A stretch of 64,000 nucleotides of DNA from Luteococcus sp038433135. Its GTDB lineage: Bacteria; Actinomycetota; Actinomycetes; Propionibacteriales; Propionibacteriaceae. Of this stretch, positions 34,329 through 43,108 are shown one piece after another. Under the pieces are notes generated by a model, which was not told the DNA's origin, did no database searches, and was given only the letters and a program-made list of their open reading frames with translations. Within the stretch, counting starts at the first letter, position 1, and every line of letters begins with the position of its first letter. Both the position numbers and the translations under genes were made by a program. The stretch covers positions 1 to 64,000 of the forward strand of contig NZ_JBCDMV010000011.1 in NCBI RefSeq assembly GCF_038433135.1. The letters are read 5' to 3'.

Positions 34329-36306
34329 TTACTTCTCGCTGGTCAGGTCGTAGACGGTGGCGCTGCCCACGGTCGTGGAGCTGAAGTTGGCGGTGACCCA
34401 CTCGGTGATCTCGGAGGCCGAGCCGGAGTTGCCGCCGGGGCCGCCACCCATGCCGCCGCCGGAGATGAAGTAGCTGATGTCCCCACTGGCGACGTAGGCC
34501 TTGAACTGCTCCAGGGTGACGTTGTTGTCGCTGCCGCTCCAGCCGCCGATCGACATCACCGCCGTGTCCGAGTTCAGGATGTAGCCCGCCGCCGTCTGGT
34601 CACCGATCACGGCCGCCGACCACCGGGAGCTGGTCTGGTTGAGCAGGTCGGTGAGTTCGGAGTTGGTCGACGCCGATCCGCCGGGCCCGCCCTGGCCACC
34701 GTCCTGACTGGCGGTACTGCCCGAACTGGTACCCGTCCGGGCCGTGCCTGTGGGGGCAGCGCCGCTGGGGGCGGCACCATCCTGGCCGGTGGTGCCGGTG
34801 GGCGGGGTACCACCCATCCGGCCGCCACCCACCAGGGCGACGTAGCCCATGGCCCCGGCGATGCCACCGATCAACGCCACGTAGCGGATCCAGGAGTGCC
34901 AGCCCGACGCGTTGAGCGCCAGCAGGTGGTAGCCCCAGCCCGCGGTGACGGCAATGGCCAGCCCCAGGACGGTGCGCCAGGCGACGCCGATCACCCCGTC
35001 GCGCAAGCCCGCGCGGAAGACCTCTCGGCCGGCCACCGCGATGGTGGCGGCGATCCCCCGGGGTCAGGGCGACGGCGTAGTAGGAGTGCACGGTGCCCTG
35101 CATGAAGCTGAGTACCAGCGCGGTGGAGAGCATCCAGCCGCCCCAGAGCACCAGCGAGGCGCGGGAACGGTCGGTGCGGGAGGCACGGCCGCGGGCCATG
35201 AAACCGGCGACCAGCAGGATGATCGTGGCGGGCAGGAACCAGCTGATCTCGGTACCGAACTGGCTGTTGAACATCCGGAAGATGCCGGTGCTGCCGCCGA
35301 AGCCACCGCCCTGGCCACCCCCGCCGCCACCATTGCCGGAGCCGCCGAAGATGCGGCCCAAGCCGTTGTAGCCCAGCGCCAGTTCCCACAGGGTTGTTGG
35401 TGGAGCCGCCGATGTAGGCGCGCTTGGCCGCGGGCCACAGCGAGACCAGGGTGATGAACCAGCCGGCGCTGACGATCATGCTGCCCGAGGCGGCCAGCAG
35501 GTGACCGATCCGGGTCATCAGGCTGTGGCGCGATGCAATCAGGTAGGCCAGCACGAAGCCGGGCAGCACCAGCAGGCCCTGCAGCATCTTGGTGAGGAAG
35601 GCGAAGCCGATCGCGGCACCGGCCGCCACCATCCACCACATGGCCCGGCGAGAGGCCCGCCCGGCACGCTCGCCGAGTCCGTCGAGGGCACGTCGAGCGC
35701 ACGGACCACGAAGTAGCCGGCCAGGCTCATCAGCAGGGTGAGCATCGCGTCGGGATTGTCGAAGCGGAACATCAGCGCGGCAACCGGCGTCGCCAGCACC
35801 AGCGCGCCGGCCACCAGACCGGCCAGGTGGCCATGCCAGCGGCGCACCGCGGCGGCCACCGTCGCCACCGTGCCGACGCCCATCAGGGCCTGCGGCAGCA
35901 GCAGGGAGAAGGAGCTGAAGCCCAAGATCCGGGCGCTCAGGCCCATCACCCACAGCGAGGCCGGGGGCTTGTCGACGGTGATCGCATTGGCGGAGTCCAG
36001 CGAGCCGAAGAGCCACGCGCTCCAGCTCTGGGTCGCGGATTTCACGGCGGCGGCGTAGAAGTCGTTGGCGTAGCCGCTCACGGTGAGGCTCCACAGGTAG
36101 ACGACGGCGGAGAGCGCCAGCAGCACCCAGAGCGCCGGGCGGGCCCAGGCCGGGTCGGTGGCGGATCCTAGGAAGAGGCGGGCCAGTCGGCCCCGCTGGG
36201 CAACGGTTCGCGGTGAGGCGTGGGCGTCGGGCCCGGGCTCGCTCACGGCGAGCGTCCCGACGGCGGGAGCCGCCCTTCGCTCGTCGAGCAGTGCGGCGGA
36301 GGTCAT
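34329..36306 (-). pseudogene. GT39 (ArnT/YkcB-like) glycosyltransferase, three lesions
   Basis: Once a membrane glycosyltransferase of about 650 aa using polyprenyl-phosphate sugars. N-terminal multi-helix domain with SGYANDFYAAAVKSATQSW and AITVDKPPASLWVMGLS (catalytic acidic region) reads normally. Three lesions follow: an 11-bp tandem duplication at 35681-35702 (restoring VRALDGLGERAG if removed), loss of two bases near 35393 in the STNNS-LWELALGYNG region, and one extra base in the CCCCC run at 35055-35059 (restoring ALTPGIAATIAV). The C-terminal Gly-rich linker and ISYFISGGGMGGG domain are otherwise intact. Sequencing error is possible for the last two. Confidence 0.85.
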
Positions 36307-36444
36307 GGTGACAGAGCCTTTCGTTCAGGTACTGCTCCACCGTCGCGTCGGAGTCTGTGTGCCTGCTGTGCAGGCTCGGGGAGGCATCTGTGCATCGGAT
36401 GTTTGAACGAAAAACTTCTCACTGCCCGGTTGCTTCCGGTTGGT

Positions 36445-36461
36445 AAGCAAGTGTGTTGCTT
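36445..36461. promoter_or_regulatory. Inverted repeat, candidate operator
   Basis: AAGCAA-GTGTG-TTGCTT (six-base arms, five-base spacer) in the 250-bp divergent region between the GT39 pseudogene and the SRPBCC gene. A possible regulator site; no promoter element fixes its role. Confidence 0.35.
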
Positions 36462-36555
36462 TCTCCAAGAATTCCGTGAACACCCTTACGAGCGCGGGAT
36501 TGGCGGACTGATATTGACCCAGCACCCCCATGGAACCCAAGGAATGCGAGGAAGC

Positions 36556-37035
36556 ATGCCCGCCAACATGATTCTGGTGGTGGAACGCGAGTTCCCCTAT
36601 GACCGGGAGGTCATCTTCGACGCCTGGACCGTCCCGGAACAGATGAGCCAATGGCGCGGATCCCCCGGCTGGCACGTCGACCCGGCAACGGTCAGCAGTG
36701 ACCTACGCGCGGGCGGCCGGCATCACCACGACAAGATCCGCGAATCCGACGGCCATGTGGTCGGCACCGACGCGATCTTCACCGAGTTCTTCCGCCCCGA
36801 CGTCTTCGTCGCCAAGCAACGGATCACCGGCGACGACGGGATCAACCCCGACCAGCCGCTGGAACTGCGCGTCGAGTTCACCAAGATGGGCAAGAAGGGC
36901 ACCCTGGTGCGGATCGTCCAAGGCCCCTATGACCCGTCGCAGAGTGAGCTGCACACCGAGGGCTGGACGCTGGAGCTGGAGCGCTTCAACCAGTGGCTGC
37001 AGAACAATGCCACCCCGGTGGGAGGTGCGCGATGA
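36556..37035 (+). CDS. SRPBCC/AHSA1-domain protein
   Basis: 159-aa START-like (SRPBCC) protein. The opening LVVEREFPYDREVIFDAWTVPEQMSQWRG is the typical AHSA1 first strand and helix, and the C-terminal SELHTEGWTLELERFNQWLQ forms the long helix over the hydrophobic cavity. Such proteins bind small lipophilic ligands or assist HSP90; the ligand is unknown. Start ATG 36556 follows GAGGA. Its stop overlaps the following MFS gene by four bases, so the pair is coupled. Confidence 0.8.
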   Translation: MPANMILVVEREFPYDREVIFDAWTVPEQMSQWRGSPGWHVDPATVSSDLRAGGRHHHDKIRESDGHVVGTDAIFTEFFRPDVFVAKQRITGDDGINPDQPLELRVEFTKMGKKGTLVRIVQGPYDPSQSELHTEGWTLELERFNQWLQNNATPVGGAR

Positions 37036-38420
37036 GCACCAGCATCACCACCGTGCGGCAGAAGCCGCTGATGAACATGAAGCAGATCCTGCTGATGAAC
37101 CTCGGCTTCTTCGGCATCCAGTACTCGTTCGGCATGCAGCAGACCGCGATCAACCCGATCTACTCGATGCTGGGCGCCAGCCCCGAGGAGCTGCCGCTGC
37201 TCAACCTGGCCGGCCCGATCACTGGCCTGTTCATCCAGCCGCTGATCGGCGCGCTGAGCGACCGGACCTGGATTGAGAAGGGCTTCTTCCGTGGCCGTCG
37301 CCGTCCCTTCTTCCTGATCGGCGCCATCGGCTGCGCGGTCTGCCTGTTCCTCTTCCCCTTCGTCTGGGCCGTCTGGATGGCCGCGCTGCTGCTGTGGTTG
37401 CTGGACGCCAGCAACAACACCGCGATGGAGCCCTACCGTGCCTTCATCGCCGACAAGCTGCCCCCGTCGCAGCTCGGCAAGGGTTTCCTGGCGCAGAGCT
37501 TCTTCACCGGCCTGGGCATCACCCTGGCCAACCTGTCGATCAGCCTTTTCCAGGCCATCTTCGGCCTGGGCACCGGCGTCGGCATCCCCAAGTGGGCCTT
37601 CGGCGCCTTCATGCTGGGCTCGGTCTGCTCGCTGGTGACCGTGCTGGTCTCCGTCATCTCGACGCCGGAGAATGTTCCCTCCGACGCCGAACTGGCGGCC
37701 CTCAAAGAGAAGAAGAGCAGCGGCGGCGCCGGGGCCTTCCTCCGCGAGATCGGCGACGCGATCGTCGGCATGCCCACCGCGATGAAGGTGCTGGCACTGG
37801 TCTACTTCTTCCAGTGGTACGCCATGAACTGCTACTGGCAGTTCATCAGCCTGTGCATCGCCAAGGTGCTCTACGGCACGACGGACACCAAGTCGGCGCT
37901 CTACCAGGAGGCCGTGGCGCAGACCGGCAAGGTGAATGCCACCTACAACATCGTCACCTTCTGCATCGCCTTCAGCCTGGTGGCGCTGGCCAAGAAGCTG
38001 GGCGCCAAGTGGGTGCACGCGATCTGCCTGTGGTGTGCGACGGCCGGGTTGCTGATCTTCCCGCACATGAACAATCGTTGGCTGGAGATGGTGGCCATCG
38101 TCGGTCTGGGCATCGCCTGGGCCTCCATCATGGGCGTGCCGTACATCATGGTGGTGCGGATGATCCCCTCAACCCGTTACGGCGTCTACATGGGCATCGT
38201 GAACATGATGATCGTGATCCCGATGCTGATCCAGACGCTGACCTTCGGCTGGGTCTACAAGCACCTGCTGGGTGACAACCCGGTCAACGCCATCACCTTC
38301 GCGGCGGTCTTCCTGGCGATCGCCGGCGTGGTGATGTTGTTCATCAAGGAGCCGCCAATCGTCAAGGACGTCGAGGACATTGGCGCCGAACCCGGAACCG
38401 CAACGGTGGGAGCACACTGA
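37032..38420 (+). CDS. MFS sugar transporter (SLC45/GPH-like)
   Basis: 462-aa major facilitator with 12 helices, resembling bacterial sucrose/maltose carriers of the SLC45/GPH type. The family feature is the N-terminal GFFGIQYSFGMQQTAINPIY and the loop 2-3 region PLIGALSDRTWIEKGFFRGRRRPFFLIG with its arginine cluster. Substrate is probably a glycoside imported with protons, unproven. ATG 37032 overlaps the previous stop. A universal stress protein gene starts one base after its stop. Confidence 0.85.
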   Translation: MSTSITTVRQKPLMNMKQILLMNLGFFGIQYSFGMQQTAINPIYSMLGASPEELPLLNLAGPITGLFIQPLIGALSDRTWIEKGFFRGRRRPFFLIGAIGCAVCLFLFPFVWAVWMAALLLWLLDASNNTAMEPYRAFIADKLPPSQLGKGFLAQSFFTGLGITLANLSISLFQAIFGLGTGVGIPKWAFGAFMLGSVCSLVTVLVSVISTPENVPSDAELAALKEKKSSGGAGAFLREIGDAIVGMPTAMKVLALVYFFQWYAMNCYWQFISLCIAKVLYGTTDTKSALYQEAVAQTGKVNATYNIVTFCIAFSLVALAKKLGAKWVHAICLWCATAGLLIFPHMNNRWLEMVAIVGLGIAWASIMGVPYIMVVRMIPSTRYGVYMGIVNMMIVIPMLIQTLTFGWVYKHLLGDNPVNAITFAAVFLAIAGVVMLFIKEPPIVKDVEDIGAEPGTATVGAH

Positions 38421-38421
38421 T

Positions 38422-38961
38422 ATGTCCATGAATGACTACGAGACCATCGTCGTCGGCACCGACGGCTCCGCGCTGGCCGAGCCGACGGTGGCCCGGGCCG
38501 CCTGGCTGGCCGCCCGGGAGGATTCCGACCTGATCATCGTCTGCGCCTGGTCCAGCATGTCCCGCCGGGCCGAGGCCAAGAATGTCAACGCCCTGGGCAA
38601 TGACGCGTCCAGTCTGGGGCAGGTGCACGGCCGGCAGGCCGCCACCCAAGCCGTGCAGCAGGCCGTTCAGATCGCAAAGAGCCACAAGGCCCGGGTCAAG
38701 GCAGCCCTGTTGGTGGACGGCGAGCCCGGATCGGCGCTGATGCAGGTGGCCGGGCAGCACCAGGCCGACCTGATCGTCGTCGGCGCGATCCAGGACGTGT
38801 CGATCGCCGATCGGCTGCTGGGCACAGTGGCCACCGACGTGGTCAAGCGCGCCACCTGCGAGGTGCTGATCGTGCGGCCCGCCATGCCGGTCACCGAGCT
38901 GGAGGTGCCGGAGGACAACACCGACGCCCCGGCGGTCCCCGAGGAGGTCCCGCTGGGCTGA
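38422..38961 (+). CDS. Universal stress protein (UspA family)
   Basis: 179-aa single-domain Usp. It begins YETIVVGTDGSALAEPTVARAAWLA and ends DLIVVGAIQDVSIADRLLGTVATDVVKRA then CEVLIVRPA. The usual ATP-binding G-x2-G-x9-G(S/T) motif is incomplete (GAIQDVS replaces the second glycine), so it may be a non-ATP-binding UspA-like member. GGGAG is ten bases before the ATG. Probably cotranscribed with the MFS and SRPBCC genes. Confidence 0.85.
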   Translation: MSMNDYETIVVGTDGSALAEPTVARAAWLAAREDSDLIIVCAWSSMSRRAEAKNVNALGNDASSLGQVHGRQAATQAVQQAVQIAKSHKARVKAALLVDGEPGSALMQVAGQHQADLIVVGAIQDVSIADRLLGTVATDVVKRATCEVLIVRPAMPVTELEVPEDNTDAPAVPEEVPLG

Positions 38962-39038
38962 GGTGCCCGCCGGGCGCACCACCCGCACCCGCTGACCGAG
39001 CTGGCCAAGGCCCCACCTTGGGTGGGTCGCCCGTCCAA

Positions 39039-39128
39039 TTCCGAAAAGTGACCGCCAGATTCACCCCGATCCGGCCGCCCCCGCGGCGCCCACGCAGCAG
39101 GGACCGATCTGGCGGTCGTTTCTCGGAA
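39039..39128 (-). repeat. Palindromic repeat family A, copy 3 (inverted)
   Basis: 90-bp imperfect palindrome with arms TTCCGAAAAGTGACCGCCAG and GGCGGTCGTTTCTCGGAA. CCAATT lies on its left, whereas the other copies have AATTGG on the right, so this copy is in the opposite orientation. Lies upstream of the 72-aa membrane protein gene. Confidence 0.87.
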
Positions 39129-39185
39129 TCCGCCCCGTGAGTGCTCGTCGGACTACCCTGTGAGCGCCCACCGAAGGGAGCCACG

Positions 39186-39404
39186 ATGAGCAATGCCCGA
39201 CTTCAGTACGCGGCCTTGGTCAGCATCCTGCAAGTGCTTGCGCTGGTGGGGATGGTGTGGATCCTGGCCAATCTGACGGGCCGAAGTGTGCGTGCGGCCG
39301 CGCTGGCAATCTGGCCCGCAGTGGCCGCCGGTGCCGTCGGCATCGCGATCACCGCCACCCGCACCTACCGGTCCGGCCCTCCCGGGGATTCGCCCCGGGA
39401 CTAG
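39186..39404 (+). CDS. Small two-helix membrane protein
   Basis: 72-aa protein with two hydrophobic segments (LVSILQVLALVGMVWILANL and AALAIWPAVAAGAVGIAITA) separated by a short GRSVR loop, ending in a polar proline-rich tail. GGGAG is correctly placed before the ATG, and a TACCCT -10-like element lies at 39154. No family recognised. The GNAT gene starts 31 bases later and may be cotranscribed. Confidence 0.65.
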   Translation: MSNARLQYAALVSILQVLALVGMVWILANLTGRSVRAAALAIWPAVAAGAVGIAITATRTYRSGPPGDSPRD

Positions 39405-39435
39405 AGTCGTCTCACCGGCGTCCAGGGAGGTACGC

Positions 39436-40095
39436 GTGACCGAGTTCTTCGAGACCTTCAACAATGGCGCGCGCCATCTGCGCGAGGAGAAGGAATTCCA
39501 GAAGGTCAATGTGCTGCAGGCCAAGCGGGGTGGCCGCGGGCCGCAGCCGCTGGACCTCGAATCCGGCCGGATCGTGCTGGTGCGCCCCGGGGAACGGGTC
39601 GCCACCCGCGGGATCGAGGTGCGACGGGCCACCGCGGAGGATCATCGGGCCGCGGCCCGGGTGGCGGTGCACGCCTATCTGGACGGCGGGGAGCTGCGGC
39701 ATGACGACCCCTACCTGGAGGTCTTGCGCGACTGCACCACCCGGGATCGCGACGGCGAACTGTGGGTGGCGCTGGACGGTGCTCGGGTGGTCGGCACCCT
39801 GACGTGGTGCCCGGCCGGCTCCCCGCTGCAGGAGGTGGCCGGCCCCGGCGAGGGTGAGTTCCGGGTGCTCGGGGTGGACCCGACCGCCCAGGGCAGTGGC
39901 GTCGGACGGCTGCTGGTGCAGGCCGCGATCGACCGGGCCCGAGCCGACGGCCTGAGTGCGATCGTGTTGTCGTCGTCCGAGTGGATGACCACCGCACACG
40001 CGCTCTACCGCTCGTTGGGTTTCGTCCGCACGCCCGAGCGCGACTGGTCGCCCCGCGAGGACGTGCACCTGCTCACCTACCGCCTGGAGCTGTGA
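39436..40095 (+). CDS. GNAT acetyltransferase with N-terminal extension
   Basis: 219-aa protein starting at GTG 39436 behind GGGAGG. Residues 1-50 (FNNGARHLREEKEFQ, then LDLESGRIVLV) resemble the small DUF6191 type domain found alone in actinobacteria. Residues 60-219 are a GNAT fold with the acetyl-CoA loop VDPTAQGSGVGRLLVQAAI and a C-terminal YRSLGFVRTPER. Acetylates an amine on an unknown small molecule or protein. The fusion of the two domains is unusual to my knowledge. Confidence 0.8.
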   Translation: MTEFFETFNNGARHLREEKEFQKVNVLQAKRGGRGPQPLDLESGRIVLVRPGERVATRGIEVRRATAEDHRAAARVAVHAYLDGGELRHDDPYLEVLRDCTTRDRDGELWVALDGARVVGTLTWCPAGSPLQEVAGPGEGEFRVLGVDPTAQGSGVGRLLVQAAIDRARADGLSAIVLSSSEWMTTAHALYRSLGFVRTPERDWSPREDVHLLTYRLEL

Positions 40096-40201
40096 TTCGC
40101 CGCTGAGGGACCTCACAGGCTGCACTCCCATTGGGCTCGGCCGCCGTGGTCAGCTCCCTGCCCCACGAACCCACCCACGGTCCCCGAGCCTGTCGAGGGG
40201 T

Positions 40202-40273
40202 GCTGCGAGCGCGAGGAACGAGCGTGAGCAGCCCGCCCAGGCAGCGCGAGGAACGAGCGCGAACGCCTGGGCG
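40202..40273. repeat. Twin hairpins with identical 17-bp loop motif
   Basis: Hairpin 1: GCTGC...GCAGC (40202-40232). Hairpin 2: CGCCCAGGC...GCCTGGGCG (40234-40273). Both loops carry the same 17-bp sequence AGCGCGAGGAACGAGCG while the stems differ, as in repetitive extragenic elements. Confidence 0.8.
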
Positions 40274-40386
40274 GAACAGAAGGAACGGAGCGGAGCGACT
40301 CCCGAAAAGAGGGAACCCGGCCACCCACCAAAGTGGATGGCCGGGCTCGCTCAAGCCAGACTCGGGGCGCAGCCCCGATGGGGGTC

Positions 40387-40407
40387 CACGGGGGCGAAGC
40401 CCCCGTG
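40387..40407 (-). terminator. ptsI terminator hairpin
   Basis: CACGGGGGC-GAA-GCCCCCGTG, perfect nine-bp stem two bases past the ptsI stop. A second GC hairpin (CGGGGC-GCA-GCCCCG) lies just beyond. No U-tract. Confidence 0.7.
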
Positions 40408-40409
40408 TG

Positions 40410-42068
40410 TCAGCTCAGGGCCGCGCGGGCGATCTCGCGGGCTTCCTGGGTGTTGTTGGCAGCCAGGACCGCGTCGGCGGCGGCCTTGCACTGCTCGGGG
40501 GTGACCTTGGCCAGCTGGGCCCCGACGGCCGGGATGGCGGCGACGGCCATGCTGAGCGAGGTGACGCCCAGGCCCACCAGGACGCAGGCCAGGTAGGGAT
40601 CGGCGGCGGCCTCGCCACAGACACCGACGGGCTTGCCGAGCTTCTGGCCGGCCGCGGCGGTCAGGCCGATCATGGCCAGCACGGCGGGCTGCCACGGATC
40701 GGTCAGCTTGGCGAGCTTGGGGCTCATCCGGTCGGCGGCCATCGTGTACTGGGTGAGGTCATTGGTGCCGATGCTCATGAACTCGACGTGCTCCAGGAAC
40801 TTCTCGGCCTGGACGGCGACGGCGGGAACCTCCACCATGATGCCGGGCTTGAGGCCCCGCTCACGGCAGAGCGCGGCAAAGTCCTTGGCCTCGTCGATGG
40901 TGGCGATCATCGGCGCCATCACCCAGGTGGGCTTGCCGTCGCTGGCGGCCTTGACGGCATCCAGCTGGTTGGTGAGGATGGCGGGCTGGTTCTCGGCGAT
41001 GCGCACGCCGCGCACGCCCATGGCCGGGTTCTCCTCCTCGTCGAAGTTGGCGAACTTCAGCGGCTTGTCGGAGCCCGCGTCCAGGGTGCGAACGACGACC
41101 TTCTTGCCGGGGAAGGCGCCGATCACGGAGCGGTAGATCTTGGCCTGCTCCTCGATGCTCGGCTCGTTCTCCGCGCTCAGGAAGCACAGCTCGGTGCGGA
41201 ACAGGCCGATGCCCTGCGCCTCGCTGGCGGCGGCGCGGCCGGCGCCGGCGCCGTCCTGCACATTGGCCAGCACGTCAACCGGGGTGCCATCGGCCAGCTG
41301 GGCGGGTCCGCGCCAGCTGCGGATCGCCTCACGACGATCAAAATCGGCCTTGACCAGCCCTTCGGCCTCGCCGGTGTCGACGCCGGTCTTGATGGAGCCG
41401 GCGGCGCCGTCGATCAGCAGCTGGGTGCCAGCAGCGATGTGCTGCAGGCCCTCGACGGCCACGATGCACGGAATGCCCAGCTGGCGGCTGATGATGGCGG
41501 TGTGACTGGTGGGGCCACCAAGCTCGGTGACCAGGCCGATCACCAAGGTCGGATCCAAGCCAGCGGTGTCGGCGGGGGCCAAATCATCGGCCAGCAGGAT
41601 GGAGGGCTGCTCGGGGGTGGGGACGCCAGGCTCCGGCTTGCCCAGCACCTCGGCGATCACCCGGTCACGGATGTCCTTCAGGTCGGTGGTGCGCTCGGCC
41701 ATCAGGCCACCGATCTTCTCGAACATGGTGACGAACTCGTCGGTGGTGCGGGCGATGGCCAGGTGGCTGGGCATGCCGGTCTTGATCCGCTTGATGATCG
41801 CCTTGTGCCAGCCCTTGTCACTGGCCATGGAGGCATTGGCCTCCAGCACATTGGCGGCCACGCCGGTGGCATGGGAGGCACGCTGGGAGAGACGGCTGCT
41901 GACGGCGGCGGCAGCGGCCTGGAACCTGGCCACCTCCGCGTCGCGGCCGTTTTCGGGGATGTTCGGGCTGTGCTCGGGGAGCTGGGGCCGTGGGGCCGTC
42001 CAGATGGCGGGGGCGTAGGCGACCCCGGGGACGACGCCGGTGCCACGGAGTTCGGATGCACTGTTCAT
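40410..42068 (-). CDS. ptsI: PTS enzyme I (PEP-protein phosphotransferase)
   Basis: 552-aa general PTS enzyme I that autophosphorylates from PEP and passes phosphate to HPr. The active histidine is H189 in LGGPTSHTAIISRQLGIP; the PEP-binding barrel carries GIGLFRTELCFLS, RTLDAGSDKPLKF and a cysteine in GVCGEAAADP. Start ATG 42068 is chosen because the family begins close to the GTGVVPGVAYAP segment; a longer frame is unsupported. Divergent from fruR-fruK-fruA-ptsH, so the complete PTS is in one locus. Confidence 0.96.
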   Translation of the reverse strand: MNSASELRGTGVVPGVAYAPAIWTAPRPQLPEHSPNIPENGRDAEVARFQAAAAAVSSRLSQRASHATGVAANVLEANASMASDKGWHKAIIKRIKTGMPSHLAIARTTDEFVTMFEKIGGLMAERTTDLKDIRDRVIAEVLGKPEPGVPTPEQPSILLADDLAPADTAGLDPTLVIGLVTELGGPTSHTAIISRQLGIPCIVAVEGLQHIAAGTQLLIDGAAGSIKTGVDTGEAEGLVKADFDRREAIRSWRGPAQLADGTPVDVLANVQDGAGAGRAAASEAQGIGLFRTELCFLSAENEPSIEEQAKIYRSVIGAFPGKKVVVRTLDAGSDKPLKFANFDEEENPAMGVRGVRIAENQPAILTNQLDAVKAASDGKPTWVMAPMIATIDEAKDFAALCRERGLKPGIMVEVPAVAVQAEKFLEHVEFMSIGTNDLTQYTMAADRMSPKLAKLTDPWQPAVLAMIGLTAAAGQKLGKPVGVCGEAAADPYLACVLVGLGVTSLSMAVAAIPAVGAQLAKVTPEQCKAAADAVLAANNTQEAREIARAALS

Positions 42069-42246
42069 GTGGGAAAACCCTTCCAAGTCTCGCCGACGGC
42101 TTCGGCCGAGCTCGGCCGACAGCATCGAGAACCATCTGCTTCCACGCAGGTGTGGCAACACACTAGACCAAGCCTCCGACGCTTTTCAGGGGTCTGGACG
42201 AAATCAGCCGCGGGAGAAAGTTCCCCAGGAAGTTTCGCCTCACCTC

Positions 42247-42297
42247 TTGTGCATTCCCACACATAGCCATAGTCTTCAAACATAATCAGACACAAAC
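42247..42297 (+). promoter_or_regulatory. fruR promoter and candidate operator
   Basis: TTGTGC (42247-42252), 17-bp spacer, TAGTCT (42270-42275). Immediately after it lies CAAACATAATCAGACACAAAC (42277-42297), with two CAAAC-type half-sites over the expected start, as expected for DeoR-family autorepression. AAAGGAGG for fruR follows downstream. Confidence 0.6.
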
Positions 42298-42340
42298 CAA
42301 TGTTGAATTGGGTCTGGTTGCGCCAAAGGAGGACGCACGC

Positions 42341-43108
42341 ATGTATGCCGAGGAGCGACGACAGCTGATCGTCCAGCTCGCCCGCAGCCAGGGCCGCGTG
42401 CAGGTCAGTGCCGTCGCGGACCAGTTCAATGTCACCCCGGAGACCATCCGTCGCGACCTCGAGGTGCTGGACCGCCAGGGCGTTCTGCATCGGGTGCACG
42501 GCGGGGCGATGCCCTCGGAATTCCTGCCGCTGGGTGACCTGGCCGTCGTCGACCGGGAGAACAGTGCGGCCGAGCAGAAGGAACGGATCGCGCTGGCGGC
42601 CCTGCGGCTGCTGCCCAACCAGCCCTACAGCTCCATCCTGATCGACGCCGGCACCACCACCAGCCGCCTGGCCGCGGCGATCCCCACCAGCACCAAGATG
42701 ACGATCTTCACCAATTCACTGCCAATCGCGGCCACCCTGAGCTCCCGCACCAGCGCCGATGTCCAGCTGCTGGGCGGGCACGTCCGCGGCGTGACCCAGG
42801 CCTGCGTCGGCGGCAACACCGTCGCCTGGCTGAGCAAGCTGCGGGTGGACGTCTGCTTCCTGGGGACCAACGGGATCTCCGCCGGCCACGGCCTCTCGAC
42901 ACCGGACAGCGAGGAGGCCATCGTCAAGGAACAGATGGTCCGCTGCGGGCGTCGCGTCGTGGTCCTGGCCGACAGCCGCAAATTCGGCGCCGAAACCGCC
43001 ACCAGCTTTGCCACCATGGATGACATCGACGTGGTCGTCACGGATGCCGTCACCGATCTGCAGCGTCGCAGCTGCACCGAACGAGGAATTGAGGTCGTCG
43101 TCGCATGA
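42341..43108 (+). CDS. fruR: DeoR-family regulator of the fructose PTS
   Basis: 255-aa regulator. The N-terminal DeoR HTH (ERRQLIVQLARSQGRVQVSAV then VTPETIRRDLEVLDRQG) covers residues 5-55, and the DeoRC sugar-phosphate sensor domain includes LIDAGTTTSRLAAAIP and FLGTNGISAGHGLSTPDSEEA. Likely effector is fructose-1-phosphate, inferred from the coupled fruK gene. AAAGGAGG precedes the ATG; its stop overlaps fruK (ATGA). An operator-like site lies over its own promoter. Confidence 0.92.
   Translation: MYAEERRQLIVQLARSQGRVQVSAVADQFNVTPETIRRDLEVLDRQGVLHRVHGGAMPSEFLPLGDLAVVDRENSAAEQKERIALAALRLLPNQPYSSILIDAGTTTSRLAAAIPTSTKMTIFTNSLPIAATLSSRTSADVQLLGGHVRGVTQACVGGNTVAWLSKLRVDVCFLGTNGISAGHGLSTPDSEEAIVKEQMVRCGRRVVVLADSRKFGAETATSFATMDDIDVVVTDAVTDLQRRSCTERGIEVVVA

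Larger units (their letters stand above)
40096..40409. other. Convergent region rich in extragenic repeats
   Basis: About 310 bases between GNAT and ptsI. It contains a REP-like core GAGCCTGTCGAGG (about 40187-40199), two hairpins sharing the loop AGCGCGAGGAACGAGCG (40208-40224 and 40243-40259), a CCCGGCCA-type hairpin near 40316-40345, and the ptsI terminator. No gene. Confidence 0.75.
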
